Shown piece by piece: positions 34,960 to 44,519 of a stretch of DNA of 64,000 bases; positions within the stretch are counted from its first letter, which is position 1, and every line of letters begins with the position of its first letter. This DNA is from Raineyella antarctica (lineage in GTDB: Bacteria; Actinomycetota; Actinomycetes; Propionibacteriales; Propionibacteriaceae), in the NCBI RefSeq assembly GCF_900092135.1, contig NZ_FMYF01000003.1, forward strand, positions 62,001-126,000, in the 5' to 3' direction. The notes beneath the pieces are model-generated. The model worked only from the letters and a program-made list of their open reading frames with translations, was not told where the DNA came from and made no database searches. A program made the translations under genes and the position numbers.

Positions 34960-35146
34960 GGTGCTGCGGGTCCTGGTCGCACCGGGTCAGCGGCAACTGC
35001 GGACGATTCTCTGCGACGGACACGCTTCCTCCTCGGCGGGGAGCCTATCGCGCGGTGTCGCGAGCGGCCGCGCTGCCCGTTTGGTGAATGCGGGGGGCCG
35101 TATTCTGGGGGATGTCACCGTCCGACCCCTCCGAGGACTGCTGCCC

Positions 35147-36628
35147 GTGTCCCCTCGTCTTCCCGTGCCCCTGCTTGCCGGCGCATCGAGCCTGCTCGCC
35201 CTCGGTTCGCTGGCCCTCGCGTACGTCACGAACCCGTTCACCCGGTTCACGATCGTACGGGGCACGTACACGGCCCGGTTCGGGGCCGGCGGGCTGCAGA
35301 CACGCGACCGCAACGACGGCCTGGTCATCCGGCAGCACCCCCTGTGGCGCAGCTTTGCCTACTACTCCTGCGCGGTCAACGTGCTGGGCTCGCGCTACCT
35401 GCACAGCCCCGGCTCCGGGGCGGGGACCGTCGACGGCATCATCGCCGACATCCACGCGCTGCGCTTCGACCCGGAGCGCCTGCTGCTGATCTCCGGGGAC
35501 CAGTTCACCGCGCTGTTCGTACGGAACCTGGGCGTCTTCTACTACCCGATGCTGGACCGCTCGGTGCCGGGCAGCCCCGCGGACTGGCAGGACCGGGAGA
35601 TCGTGTACCTGCAGACCCTCGGCTATGCCCTGGGCGTCTTCGCCAAGCAGCCCGAGCTGACCACCACGATCGTGGCGACCGGGCGCCGGGCAGCGACCTG
35701 CGTGAACATCTACGCCTACCCCTCCGACACCTTGTACGGGATGCTCTACGCCCTGGCCGCGCTGGCCGGGCTGGAACCGGGACGCCCCGCGGCCTACGCC
35801 GAGGACCACCATCCGCTCGACACCGTCGGCGCCGCCGCCGAGCTGCTGGAGCGCTACGGGTCCTCGCTGGTCGCGCACTTCGACCGCTACCTCAACATGG
35901 CCCTTGATCCGGCGACCGGCCTGGTGCGGACCGACCTGAAGATGTCCGGTGCGAAGGACATCACCCAGCGCAGCTCGGCTTTCTACGACAACGTCATCCT
36001 GTGGAAGACCAGCGAGCTGGCCCAGCGCCTCGGCCTCGTCCCCGCTGATCCGCCGGGACTGGCGGCCCTGCGGCAGCGGATCCTGGACCGCTTCTGGCTG
36101 CCGGAGCGCGGCCACTTCCTGGAGGACCTCTCCCCGGAGGCCACCGCGACGCAGTACTACTCGTCGGACTGGCTGATCGTGCTGGCTACCGGCTTCCTCG
36201 ACCCGGCGGACCCGACCGAACGCGCCTACCTGGAGCGTTCGATCGAGCACATCCGCAGCACCGGTGTGGCGGAGCCGTTCGCGATCAAGTACCACACCGA
36301 CACCCGCGCCCACCGGCAGTACCCGGTCGTCCGCTTCGCGGTCGCCTCGTACGGCGGGGACTCGATCTGGAGCTTCTGGGGCATGGAGTACGTCAAGACC
36401 CTGCTCCTGCTGCACCGGCACACCGGCCGGCAGGACTACCTCGACGAGGCGGGGCGGCACCTCGACGCCTACCGCGCCGCGATGGTCCGCGACAACGGCT
36501 TCCCGGAGGTCTACGACACCCACGGGAAGATGCTGACCACCCCGCTCTACCGCAGCATCCGGCAGACCGGCTGGGTGATCGGGTTCGAGCAGGCCCGCGA
36601 GATGTACCGGGCCGCCTCCGCCGGGTGA
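35147..36628 (+). CDS. Membrane-anchored six-hairpin-glycosidase-like protein
   Basis: A 493-residue protein. An N-terminal helix at about 8-25 (VPLLAGASSLLALGSLALAY) looks like a signal anchor, placing the rest outside. The remainder has repeated helix pairs with aromatic and acidic residues (YYPMLDRSVPGSPADWQDRE; SAFYDNVILWKTSELAQRL; EVYDTHGKMLTT), suggesting an (alpha/alpha)6 barrel as in glycoside hydrolases. I cannot name the family or confirm catalytic residues. GTG 35147 has GAGGA 9 bases upstream; TATTCT at 35101-35106 may be the -10. Divergent from azlC. Confidence 0.6.
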   Translation: MSPRLPVPLLAGASSLLALGSLALAYVTNPFTRFTIVRGTYTARFGAGGLQTRDRNDGLVIRQHPLWRSFAYYSCAVNVLGSRYLHSPGSGAGTVDGIIADIHALRFDPERLLLISGDQFTALFVRNLGVFYYPMLDRSVPGSPADWQDREIVYLQTLGYALGVFAKQPELTTTIVATGRRAATCVNIYAYPSDTLYGMLYALAALAGLEPGRPAAYAEDHHPLDTVGAAAELLERYGSSLVAHFDRYLNMALDPATGLVRTDLKMSGAKDITQRSSAFYDNVILWKTSELAQRLGLVPADPPGLAALRQRILDRFWLPERGHFLEDLSPEATATQYYSSDWLIVLATGFLDPADPTERAYLERSIEHIRSTGVAEPFAIKYHTDTRAHRQYPVVRFAVASYGGDSIWSFWGMEYVKTLLLLHRHTGRQDYLDEAGRHLDAYRAAMVRDNGFPEVYDTHGKMLTTPLYRSIRQTGWVIGFEQAREMYRAASAG

Positions 36629-36637
36629 CGCCTTGGC

Positions 36638-37099
36638 TCAGGATGCCGATGCGCGGCGCCAGACCAGGCGCGCCATGACGGTCTTGCCGCCCGATCGCAT
36701 CGGGGCAGGCGAACCGAGGGTGAGGGTATCGCCGTCCAGTTCGACCGTGCGCTGCTGGGTCTGCCCGGTCCAGTTCGGGAACAGCGAGACCTCCATCGAG
36801 TGGGTCAGCGCGCCGGTCTCCGCATCGACGTGGAACGGCCCGCTGTAGGCGATGTAGCTGGAGGCCTCGGCGACGTACTCCTGCGTGGTGCCGTCGAACC
36901 AGTCCCCGGAGGCGAACCCCGCCCGGTCCGGCAGGCTCAGCTGCGCCGACATGTAGCCGTCGGGGGTGTAGATGATCAGGCCCTGGGGCCGGGGACCGAG
37001 CGGCTCGTACGGCTCGCCGCCGTCGACCGGGGTCTCCACGTAGGACTGCAGTCGCCAGGCTCCGACCAGTCGCTGGCGCAGGTCCGGAATGATCGTCAT
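36638..37099 (-). CDS. Lipocalin-like domain protein
   Basis: A 153-residue protein matching the Lipocalin_5 (PF13924) pattern: LVGAWRLQSYV near the N-terminus, GLIIYTPDGYMSAQLS, IAYSGPFHVD and a C-terminal LVWRR. The family is a small beta-barrel often found in oxidative or polyketide contexts. No signal peptide. AAGGAA lies a few bases before ATG 37099. Convergent with the six-hairpin-like gene. Ligand unknown. Confidence 0.75.
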   Translation of the reverse strand: MTIIPDLRQRLVGAWRLQSYVETPVDGGEPYEPLGPRPQGLIIYTPDGYMSAQLSLPDRAGFASGDWFDGTTQEYVAEASSYIAYSGPFHVDAETGALTHSMEVSLFPNWTGQTQQRTVELDGDTLTLGSPAPMRSGGKTVMARLVWRRASAS

Positions 37100-37166
37100 G
37101 TGGTTTCCTTCGCTCCTCGGGTTCCTCGTACGCCTCCAACGTAGGCGGTCACGGGCCGGGAAACAG

Positions 37167-37198
37167 ATCGCCCGCCGGTCGGACGACCGGCGGGCGAT
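37167..37198. terminator. Terminator downstream of lysC
   Basis: ATCGCCCGCCGGTC and its exact complement (37185-37198) flank a GGAC loop, 15 bp after the lysC stop. A perfect 14-bp stem, so lysC ends without a co-transcribed asd. Confidence 0.75.
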
Positions 37199-37212
37199 GT
37201 TGGTGCTGGTGG

Positions 37213-37731
37213 TCAGCGACCGGTTCCGGCGTAGACCACGGCCTCGCCGTCGGCATCCAGACCGAAGGCGGTGTGGGCGGCACGGACGGCCTTGTCGAGG
37301 TCGTCCTGGTCGACGACGACGGAGATCCGGATCTCGGAGGTGGAGATCATGCCGATGTTCACGCCGGCGTCGGCGAGGGCCTGGAAGAACTTCGCGGTGA
37401 CGCCCGGGTGCGAACGCATGCCGACACCGATGACCGAGACCTTCCCGATCTGGTCGTCGTACAGCAACTCCTGGAAGCCGACGCTGTCCTGGATCCCCTT
37501 CAGGGTGGCGATCGCACTGCGCGAGTCGCCGGAGGGGAGGGTGAACGAGATGTCGGTGCGGGAGGTGTCGACGCGCGAGACGTTCTGCACGATCACGTCG
37601 ATGTTGATGTCAGCCGCGCCGAGGGCGGTGAAGATGGCGGCGGCGCGACCGACCTGGTCGGGAACCCCCACCACGGTGATCTTCGCCTCGCCCCGCTCGT
37701 GGGCGATGCCGGTGATCAGAGCCTGTTCCAT
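37213..37731 (-). CDS. lysC: Internal in-frame start for the aspartokinase beta subunit
   Basis: An ATG at 37731 begins [20 protein letters not shown] in the lysC frame, preceded by AAGGGA about 8 bases upstream. It would yield a 172-residue protein holding both ACT domains. In Corynebacterium an overlapping gene makes a beta subunit of the same length that pairs with alpha. Inferred from position and ribosome binding site. Confidence 0.6.
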   Translation of the reverse strand: MEQALITGIAHERGEAKITVVGVPDQVGRAAAIFTALGAADINIDVIVQNVSRVDTSRTDISFTLPSGDSRSAIATLKGIQDSVGFQELLYDDQIGKVSVIGVGMRSHPGVTAKFFQALADAGVNIGMISTSEIRISVVVDQDDLDKAVRAAHTAFGLDADGEAVVYAGTGR

Positions 37732-38487
37732 GCCTGGTCCCTTCTTGACGTCTTTGAGATCCTTCACCCAGGTGCCGGGCTTGTCTGTGAACGAGGAGCG
37801 GACGTGCACGGGCACGTGCTCGCGGCGGGCGTACTCCACGCACCGCAGGTGCAGGATCTTCGCCCCGTTGGCGGCCATCTCGAGCATCTCCTCGTAGGAG
37901 ATCTCGGGGATCTGGCGGGCGGCCGGGACGATCCGCGGGTCAGCGGTGAAGATGCCGTCGACGTCGGAGTAGATCTCGCAGTACTCGGCGCTGAGCGCGG
38001 CGGCGAGGGCGACAGCCGTGGTGTCGGAGGCGCCGCGGCCCAGCGTGGTGACGTCCTTGGTGTCCTGGGCGACGCCCTGGAAGCCGGCCACGATGACGAT
38101 GTTGCCGTCGTCGAGAGCGGACTCGATCCGTCCCGGGGTGATGTCGATGATGCGGGCGTCACCGTGCTTGGCGGTGGTGATGACGCCGGCCTGCGAGCCC
38201 GTGTAGGAGCGGGCATCGGCACCGAGGTCGGCCAGTGCCATCGCCAGGAGGGCCGCGGACTGGCGCTCGCCGGTGGTGAGGAGCATGTCGAGCTCGCGCG
38301 CCTTCGGCATCGGGGAGACCTGGAGGGCCAGGTCCATCAGCTCGTCGGTGGTGTCGCCCATCGCCGAGATGACGACCACCACGTCGTTGCCCCCCTGCTT
38401 GGCGGCCAGGACACGACGGGCGACGCGCTTGATGGCGTCGGCGTCCTCCACCGAGGATCCACCGTACTTCTGGACGATGCGGGGCAT
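37213..38487 (-). CDS. lysC: Aspartate kinase, alpha subunit
   Basis: A 424-residue enzyme phosphorylating aspartate, the first step to Lys, Thr and Met. The kinase domain starts [32 protein letters not shown] and [15 protein letters not shown] follow. Two ACT domains at about 265-420 mediate feedback regulation. ATG 38487 is preceded by GAAGGAGG. TATATC on the minus strand near 38525 may be the -10. The usual downstream asd gene is absent. Confidence 0.93.
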   Translation of the reverse strand: MPRIVQKYGGSSVEDADAIKRVARRVLAAKQGGNDVVVVISAMGDTTDELMDLALQVSPMPKARELDMLLTTGERQSAALLAMALADLGADARSYTGSQAGVITTAKHGDARIIDITPGRIESALDDGNIVIVAGFQGVAQDTKDVTTLGRGASDTTAVALAAALSAEYCEIYSDVDGIFTADPRIVPAARQIPEISYEEMLEMAANGAKILHLRCVEYARREHVPVHVRSSFTDKPGTWVKDLKDVKKGPGMEQALITGIAHERGEAKITVVGVPDQVGRAAAIFTALGAADINIDVIVQNVSRVDTSRTDISFTLPSGDSRSAIATLKGIQDSVGFQELLYDDQIGKVSVIGVGMRSHPGVTAKFFQALADAGVNIGMISTSEIRISVVVDQDDLDKAVRAAHTAFGLDADGEAVVYAGTGR

Positions 38488-38577
38488 GCGGCCTCCTTCT
38501 TCCACTCTGAGTCGGGCAACACGATATAGGTCCGGTCGGCCCTCGGCAGAGGGTCCCTCACTGTGGCCGGTCCCGGG

Positions 38578-38859
38578 TCACTTCTGCTGGGGGTGTTCCC
38601 GGAGGAGCTGCTCGACCTCGGGACTGGTGGCCACCACTCGGAGGCCGTCCTCGCGGGCCTGTTCGAGGCCCGCCTGGACCAGCGCTGCCTCGACGTCCGG
38701 GGCCGCCGCGTCGTCGCTGGACGCCAGATCGACGCCGAGCTGCGACATTTCGACGATGCCACAGTTGACCTGGTAGTCGAGGAAGCCGACCTCGTCACCA
38801 CCGATGAGCGCCTCCCAGCGAGATCGGTAGGGGTTGAAGCGCACGTTCACCTCGGGCAT
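38578..38859 (-). CDS. Small GNAT-like acetyltransferase (YjdJ type)
   Basis: A 93-residue protein resembling the minimal GNAT fold PF14542: RSRWEALIGGDEVGFLDYQV in the first half and VQAGLEQAREDGLRVVATSP in the second. CAGGAGC lies before ATG 38859. Upstream of lysC on the same strand with a 90-bp gap. Substrate unknown. Confidence 0.7.
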   Translation of the reverse strand: MPEVNVRFNPYRSRWEALIGGDEVGFLDYQVNCGIVEMSQLGVDLASSDDAAAPDVEAALVQAGLEQAREDGLRVVATSPEVEQLLREHPQQK

Positions 38860-38942
38860 CGGAGCTCCTGGGCCGGATCGTCGGCACCATGCCGGCGTTG
38901 GTGCCACCGATCGTACGTCGCGACCGGAGGGGTGGGGGTGGG

Positions 38943-39797
38943 TCAGCGCCCGATGACGACGGAGGCCAGCTCACCCACCTCGACGGTCGCGGACGAGGTG
39001 TTCGTCAGTGGGAAGGTCCCGGACTGCCCCATCCCCGACCAGGCGAGGTCCCAGCTGTGCAGCGCGGTGATCGTGTAGCTGCCGGGACGCGAATAGACGT
39101 GCCCGCAGGTCGGCGAGGGTGTGCCTGGCGGCTGGGCGCCGGCGACCCACGGCGTGGACTGCGTGCACGTCAGCCTGGTTCCGTCACCCAGGTCGTACGT
39201 AGTGGCCCGGTAGGTAGCGGTCATCGAGAGTGTGGCTCCGCCCAGGCTCACCGACTCGGTCATGGACCCGGCCCCCTCGCGCCACAGCCACAGGGGATAG
39301 CCGACGGCGAGCATGTCCCAACGGTTGAGGGAGGGATCGGGGCCGACACGAACCGTCTGGCCGGGCAACTGCAGGGTCGCGGCGGCCTCGCGGGCGAGGA
39401 CGACGGGAGCGACGGTGATCGCGGGCGCAGCTGCAGGTGCACCAGCGGGTGCAGCGTTGGGGATGAAGTTGGTGAGGAGTTGGATCACCCGGCCGGTGAC
39501 CGGGTCGATTCGCGAGGTGGGTTGCACCGCCACGGCTTGTCCTCCGGCGCCGGTTCCCGATCCCGATCCCGATGGAGATCCAGCGCGGTCGGAGGATGGT
39601 CCCCGTGCAGCGGAGTCGCCGCTGGATGAGCCGCGGATGGTCGTGGTCGTCTTGATTGTCCCGGTAGCTCCATCGGAGCTGGAAGGCGATACACCGAGGC
39701 CGATCCAATCGCTCATTCCCCCTGGACTTCCCCATGCCGTGAGGGGTGTTCCGAGGACGAGCAGGCAGGTCATCGAAGCAAGTCCCGTCAGTCGCAT
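38943..39797 (-). CDS. Secreted actinobacterial protein with Ser/Thr-rich region
   Basis: A 284-residue protein with a signal peptide (MRLTGLASMTCLLVLGTPL, cleavage near AWG). A long Ser/Gly/Thr-rich low-complexity stretch covers about 35-80. The C-terminal half contains YPLWLWREG and YDLGDGTRLTC, typical of exported actinobacterial proteins with PKD-like or Ig-like folds. Two Cys (about 230 and 250) may pair. The gene overlaps the upstream lipoprotein stop by 10 bp, implying co-translation. GGAGGAG lies upstream. Function unknown. Confidence 0.7.
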   Translation of the reverse strand: MRLTGLASMTCLLVLGTPLTAWGSPGGMSDWIGLGVSPSSSDGATGTIKTTTTIRGSSSGDSAARGPSSDRAGSPSGSGSGTGAGGQAVAVQPTSRIDPVTGRVIQLLTNFIPNAAPAGAPAAAPAITVAPVVLAREAAATLQLPGQTVRVGPDPSLNRWDMLAVGYPLWLWREGAGSMTESVSLGGATLSMTATYRATTYDLGDGTRLTCTQSTPWVAGAQPPGTPSPTCGHVYSRPGSYTITALHSWDLAWSGMGQSGTFPLTNTSSATVEVGELASVVIGR

Positions 39798-40375
39798 ACG
39801 GACTCCTCCGAGTCGGAGCCATCGACTAGCTTCCACCCCTCAGGGAAGTGCTCCACCGCGATTTCCACCGACCCTTGAGCTCCCGTACCCACTACCGAGC
39901 CGCTGGAATCGATGATCTGGATGCGGCTGCCGTCCTCGCAACTCAACATCGTCACACGTCCATCCACATAGGTTCGTGGTTCGACGTTGATGATTTCCAG
40001 GGGCGCAGTCGCTCTGCGACCAGCTTCGTGTCCCGTTGCCAAGAAGTCAGCAACCGTATCGAGATAATTCCCTGTCGCCAGTCGGGCCATCTCGGCTGTG
40101 GGAGTCGCTGATCCACCTGCCATTGCCAACCTGTTCCGTTCCTTCGTGAACTCCCGATACACATGCTCGGCCTCCGCGTACGCCGCAGCCTCCTCGGCCT
40201 GCGCGGCAGCCTTCTCCTGGGTGCACAGGCTCCCCGACGCATCGGGCGTACAGGTCCAGGTCGGAACCGGACTCGAAGAAGGTCCGGCGAGCGCGGAGTC
40301 CCCACACCCTGCGAGCAGGGCCAATAAGACCAGTGCAAGGCTCGTTGTCGTCGTCTTCAGGCGGGCGTGCTGCAT
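39788..40375 (-). CDS. Hypothetical lipoprotein
   Basis: A 195-residue protein with a lipobox LAGC at residues 20-23 followed by a Pro/Ser spacer, an Ala/Glu-rich helix (about 55-85) and a beta-rich C-terminus. Cys residues near 42, 52, 145 and 194 could form disulfides. It is the first gene of a two-gene unit with the secreted protein at 38943, which it overlaps. Function unknown; the pair probably acts together at the cell surface. Confidence 0.65.
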   Translation of the reverse strand: MQHARLKTTTTSLALVLLALLAGCGDSALAGPSSSPVPTWTCTPDASGSLCTQEKAAAQAEEAAAYAEAEHVYREFTKERNRLAMAGGSATPTAEMARLATGNYLDTVADFLATGHEAGRRATAPLEIINVEPRTYVDGRVTMLSCEDGSRIQIIDSSGSVVGTGAQGSVEIAVEHFPEGWKLVDGSDSEESVCD

Positions 40376-40443
40376 CGATCATCCCCTCGTAGCTGCCCCC
40401 AGTCTTACCGACGGGCGGTCCACCTCCCCGCCCGCCGAGGCAG

Positions 40444-40453
40444 TTATCCACAG
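40444..40453. promoter_or_regulatory. Single DnaA-box sequence
   Basis: TTATCCACAG matches the canonical DnaA box. It lies in the 224-bp divergent spacer between the lipoprotein and DUF1707 genes. A lone box does not indicate an origin. Confidence 0.35.
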
Positions 40454-40599
40454 GCACAGTCCGGACCGGCGACGATTCACAGCGCGCACCCACCGCAGCC
40501 CCGATGACACAGCACGAGCACCCCGTCACGCGCACCTCCGGGAAGGAGGCAAACCACGCCCCACCGCCGGGTGACTCCCTGCTCGGCATAATGGAACAC

Positions 40600-41172
40600 A
40601 TGACCAGCGATCCTGGTGACCAGCCGGGTCGCCCCCTGCCCCGGATCGGCGATGCCGAACGGCAGGCCGCAGTCGACGCGCTCAAGGAGCACTATGTCGC
40701 CGGCCGACTGAACGATGCCGAGTTCAACGAACGCCTGGACGCTGCCATGGAGGCCCGCACCCGTGCCGACCTCGGGCCGCTGTTCTCCGACCTGCCACCC
40801 CTGGGCGCCTTCGGTCCGGACCCGGCACCCTCGCAGGAGATGGCTCCGGCGCAGGCGCCCTACCTGCCGGCCATGCCGCCCCCGGCGCCGCCCGTCCCAG
40901 CCACCACCGGAACCCGTACTCGAGCGCAGACGCTGCAGCTGGTTCGTTCGCTGGTCTGGCCGGTGGCGATCGGCCTGTGGATCTTCACGGGAATCCCCTT
41001 CTGGCCGCTACTCGTCTCCGCGATCGTCGCCTCCGTCGTGGTCAGCAGGCTGTTGGAGCAGGAGAAGCAGGCCGGCCGGGCCGTCCCGCCCGCCTGGCAG
41101 GACCCGACCGACGGCGACCACGACGAGCCCCCGTCGATCGGGCCCTCCGGCCCCGGATCCCCCCGCCCCTGA
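40600..41172 (+). CDS. DUF1707 / 2TM domain membrane protein
   Basis: A ~190-residue protein. Residues about 10-60 form the DUF1707 (SHOCT-like) domain (RIGDAERQAAVDALKEHYVA, GRLNDAEFNERLDAAM). A Pro/Ala linker leads to two membrane helices at about 115-150 ending in a charged tail, as in 2TM proteins. A CATAAT hexamer at 40587-40592 lies 7 nt before ATG 40600, consistent with a leaderless start; ATG 40591 is also in frame. Function unknown. Confidence 0.75.
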   Translation: MTSDPGDQPGRPLPRIGDAERQAAVDALKEHYVAGRLNDAEFNERLDAAMEARTRADLGPLFSDLPPLGAFGPDPAPSQEMAPAQAPYLPAMPPPAPPVPATTGTRTRAQTLQLVRSLVWPVAIGLWIFTGIPFWPLLVSAIVASVVVSRLLEQEKQAGRAVPPAWQDPTDGDHDEPPSIGPSGPGSPRP

Positions 41173-41199
41173 CGGCCAGGCACACCGACCGAACACAAA

Positions 41200-41231
41200 G
41201 GGGCGTACGCGGCACCAGCCGCGTACGCCCC
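41200..41231. terminator. Bidirectional terminator after DUF1707 and ileS
   Basis: GGGGCGTACGCGGC pairs with its exact complement around ACCA. The minus strand continues with TTTG, favouring termination of ileS. Confidence 0.75.
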
Positions 41232-41246
41232 TCCTGCCGTCCTGAC

Positions 41247-44200
41247 TCAGCCCAGTCGGGTCACCACGAAGGCCAATCCCAGCTCCTCGACGAAGAAGTC
41301 GCGCTGGGTGATCTGGTCCTCGCGCATCTCGGTGGCCAGCACCTCGTCGGCGATCAGCGCCATGTGCTCGCGCACGGCGGCACCGGTGGCCTGGCCGACC
41401 TCGCTGTTCTCCACCGCCCAGACGAGCTCGATCCGGTCGGACACCTCGAAGCCGGAGTTCTTCCGGGCCTCCTGCACCTCACGGATCACGTCACGCGCGA
41501 CACCGGCCGACACCAGCTCCGGGGTCAGCTCCAGGTCCAGCGCCACGGTCTCGCCCTGCTCGTTCAGCACCGACCAGCCCTCGCGGGGTCGCTCGGCGAT
41601 CAGCACGTCGTCGGGCCCGACCTCGGTGCCGCCCTCGAAGTCGACGGTCGCCTTCCCGTCCCGGACCAGCGCCTCGTGCAGCGCGGCCGCGTCACAGGAG
41701 GCGATCGCCGCGGCGACCAGCGGGGTCTGCTTGCCGAACCGCTTGCCGAGGTTGCGGAAGTTGCCCTTGGCCGAGTAGTCGACCAGGTCCCCGGCGGACG
41801 CGAAGGAGGCAATCTCCTGCACGTTCAGCTCGTCGGAGATCTCCGCGCGCAGCGACTCGTGCAGCTTGGCGTACGAGTCGCCCGAGACCAGCAGGCGCGA
41901 CAGCGGCTGGCGGATCTTGACCTTGGCCTCGGCTCGCGCGCCGCGGCCGAGCTCGACCACGCGGCGGGTCAGCGCCATCGCCTCGTCCAGCTCCTTGTTG
42001 ACCACCGACTCGTCGGCCACCGGCCACTCGGTCAGGTGCACCGACGGGGCCGCCGTACGGTCGACCGGGACGACGAGCTGCTGCCAGACGTGCTCGGTCA
42101 GGAACGGCACCATCGGCGCCATCAGGCGGGTCAACACCTCCATCGTGTCGTGCAGGGTCAGCAGTGCGGAGTCCTCGCCGCGCCAGAAGCGGCGCCGCGA
42201 GCGGCGGACGTACCAGTTCGACAGGTTGTCGACGAAGTCGGCCAGCAGCTGCCCGGCGCGCTGGGAGTCGAAGTCCTCCAGCGCAGCGGTGACCTCACCG
42301 ACCAGCACGTTGGTCTCCGAGACCAGCCAGCGGTCCAGCACCGGGCGCTCGGCCAGCGGCACCTCCTTGCGGGTGCCGTCGGCGTTCTCGGGCGCCCAAC
42401 CGTTGGCGTTCGCGTACAGCGCCAGGAAGGAAGCGGAGTTCCAGTAGGTCAGCAGGACCTTGCGGACGATCTCCTGGATCGCGGTGTCGCCCACCCGGCG
42501 GGCCGCCCACGGCGAACCCGAGGCCGCCATGAACCAGCGGACCGCATCGGCGCCGTGCTTGTCCATCAGCGGGATCGGCTCGAGGATGTTGCCCAGGTGC
42601 TTGGACATCTTCTTGCCGTCCTCGGCCAGGATGTGGCCCAGGCAGAGCACGTTCTTGTACGAGGACCTGTCGAACACCGAGGTGCCTACCGCCATCAGCG
42701 AGTAGAACCAGCCGCGGGTCTGGTCGGTCGCCTCGCAGATGAAGTCCGCCGGATAGGCGTTCGCGAACGCCTCCTTCGACCCCTCCGCGTACGGGTAGCC
42801 CCACTGCGCGAACGGCATCGACCCGGAGTCGTACCAGGCGTCGATCACCTCCGGGACGCGCCGGTAGGTGCCCTCCTCCCCGTCCTTGGTGAAGGTGACG
42901 TCGTCGATGAACGGCCGGTGCGGATCCAGGTCGGACAGGTCGCGGCCGGCCAGCTCGCCGAGCTCGGCGCGTGAGCCGACGCAGATCGTGTCACCGGTGG
43001 CGTCGTTGACCCAGATCGGCAGCGGCGTGCCCCAGTAGCGGGTCCGCGACAGCGCCCAGTCGACGTTGTTGTTCAGCCAGTCGCCGTAGCGGCCCCACTT
43101 GATCGTCTCGGGGTACCAGGTGGTCCCCTCGTTCTCGCGCAGCAACTCGTCCTTGATGGTGGTCGTCCGGACGTACCAGGACGGCTGGGCATAGTACATC
43201 AGCGGGGTGTGGCAGCGCCAGCAGTGCGGGTAGGGGTGCTCGTGGTCGAGCGTACGGAACAGCAGCCCGCGCTGCTTCAGGTCGACCAGCGCGGCCTTGT
43301 CCGCGTCCTTGAAGAACTTGCCGCCGGCGACGTCGTAGCCCTCATGGAAGTGCCCGTCGGGGCCGATCGGGTTGACGAACTCGATCCCGTTCCGCTTGGA
43401 GGAGCGGAAGTCGTCCTCACCGAACGGCATCGCCTGGTGGACCAGGCCGGTGCCCTCGCCGGTGGCGACGTAGTCCTCGAGCACCACGAACCAGGCCCTG
43501 CCCGGCTGCTCGACGACGTCGAACGGGCGCGAGTAGGTCCAGCCCTCCATCTGGGCGCCGGTGAACCGGTCCTGCACGGTCCAGCCCTCGCCGAGCGCGG
43601 TGGCGACGTTGTCCTCGGCCACGATCACTGTGCTGTCCCCGTCGGTCGCGGTGACGTACGTGATGTCGGCGCCGACGGCCACGGTGGTGTTGGAGAACAG
43701 CGTCCACGGGGTGGTGGTCCAGATGACCAGGTCGGCCTTGCCCGCGTACGGACCGGAGGTGACCGGGAAGCGGACGAACGCGGTGGTGTCCACGACGTTC
43801 TCGTAGCCCTGGGCCAGCTCGTGGTCCGACAGCGTGGTGCCGCAACGGGGGCAGTACGGGGCGACGCGCTGGTCCTGCGACAGCATGCCCTTGTCGAAGA
43901 CCTGCTTCAGCGACCACCACACCGACTCGATGTAGGAGGTGTCCATGGTCCGGTAGGCATCGTCCAGGTGCACCCAGTAGCCCATCCGGTCGGTCAGCTC
44001 GGCGAACGCGTCGACGTGGCGGGTGACCGACTCGCGGCACCTGGCGTTGAACGCCTCGATGCCGTAGTCCTCGATCTGGGGCTTGCCGTTGATGCCGAGT
44101 TCCTTCTCGACGGCCAGCTCGACCGGCAGGCCGTGGCAGTCCCAGCCGGCCTTGCGCTCCACGTAGTAGCCCTGCATCGTACGGAACCGCGGGAAGATGT

Positions 44201-44492
44201 CCTTGAAGACGCGGGCCTCGATGTGGTGGGTTCCGGGCATGCCGTTGGCGGTCGGCGGCCCCTCGTAGAAGGTCCAGCGGTCACCGCCGGCGGTGCGCTG
44301 CTCGGACTTGGCGAAGACGTCGTTGGCGGCCCAGAAGTCCAGGACCTGGTGCTCCATGCCCGGCAGGTCGATCTGTGCCGGTACGGCGTGGTAGGCGCCC
44401 CGGTAGTGGCCCTGCTCGGCGGTCGCGTGCGCGACCGTTGCCGCGGGATCGCGCTGCTCGACCTGCGCGTCCGTCGGGATCTCCTGCGTCAT
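41247..44492 (-). CDS. ileS: Isoleucyl-tRNA synthetase
   Basis: A 1081-residue class I synthetase charging tRNA-Ile. The HIGH-type motif is PPTANGMPGTHHIEARVFKD near residues 79-98; the editing domain follows, and the KMSKS-type motif is KKMSKHLGN near residue 630. Sequence around the HIGH motif is of the long IleS2 (eukaryote-like) class, as in mycobacteria. ATG 44492 has GAGGG at proper spacing; an ATG two codons earlier (44498) has the GAGGG directly against it. A T-box leader lies upstream. Confidence 0.95.
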   Translation of the reverse strand: MTQEIPTDAQVEQRDPAATVAHATAEQGHYRGAYHAVPAQIDLPGMEHQVLDFWAANDVFAKSEQRTAGGDRWTFYEGPPTANGMPGTHHIEARVFKDIFPRFRTMQGYYVERKAGWDCHGLPVELAVEKELGINGKPQIEDYGIEAFNARCRESVTRHVDAFAELTDRMGYWVHLDDAYRTMDTSYIESVWWSLKQVFDKGMLSQDQRVAPYCPRCGTTLSDHELAQGYENVVDTTAFVRFPVTSGPYAGKADLVIWTTTPWTLFSNTTVAVGADITYVTATDGDSTVIVAEDNVATALGEGWTVQDRFTGAQMEGWTYSRPFDVVEQPGRAWFVVLEDYVATGEGTGLVHQAMPFGEDDFRSSKRNGIEFVNPIGPDGHFHEGYDVAGGKFFKDADKAALVDLKQRGLLFRTLDHEHPYPHCWRCHTPLMYYAQPSWYVRTTTIKDELLRENEGTTWYPETIKWGRYGDWLNNNVDWALSRTRYWGTPLPIWVNDATGDTICVGSRAELGELAGRDLSDLDPHRPFIDDVTFTKDGEEGTYRRVPEVIDAWYDSGSMPFAQWGYPYAEGSKEAFANAYPADFICEATDQTRGWFYSLMAVGTSVFDRSSYKNVLCLGHILAEDGKKMSKHLGNILEPIPLMDKHGADAVRWFMAASGSPWAARRVGDTAIQEIVRKVLLTYWNSASFLALYANANGWAPENADGTRKEVPLAERPVLDRWLVSETNVLVGEVTAALEDFDSQRAGQLLADFVDNLSNWYVRRSRRRFWRGEDSALLTLHDTMEVLTRLMAPMVPFLTEHVWQQLVVPVDRTAAPSVHLTEWPVADESVVNKELDEAMALTRRVVELGRGARAEAKVKIRQPLSRLLVSGDSYAKLHESLRAEISDELNVQEIASFASAGDLVDYSAKGNFRNLGKRFGKQTPLVAAAIASCDAAALHEALVRDGKATVDFEGGTEVGPDDVLIAERPREGWSVLNEQGETVALDLELTPELVSAGVARDVIREVQEARKNSGFEVSDRIELVWAVENSEVGQATGAAVREHMALIADEVLATEMREDQITQRDFFVEELGLAFVVTRLG

Positions 44493-44519
44493 GTTCATCC
44501 CTCGTCGATCGATCCTGGA

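Noticed and set aside
40444-40453. Replication origin suggested by DnaA boxes
   Set aside because: Boxes occur singly or in pairs, no AT-rich unwinding region is seen, and dnaA, dnaN and rpmH are absent.
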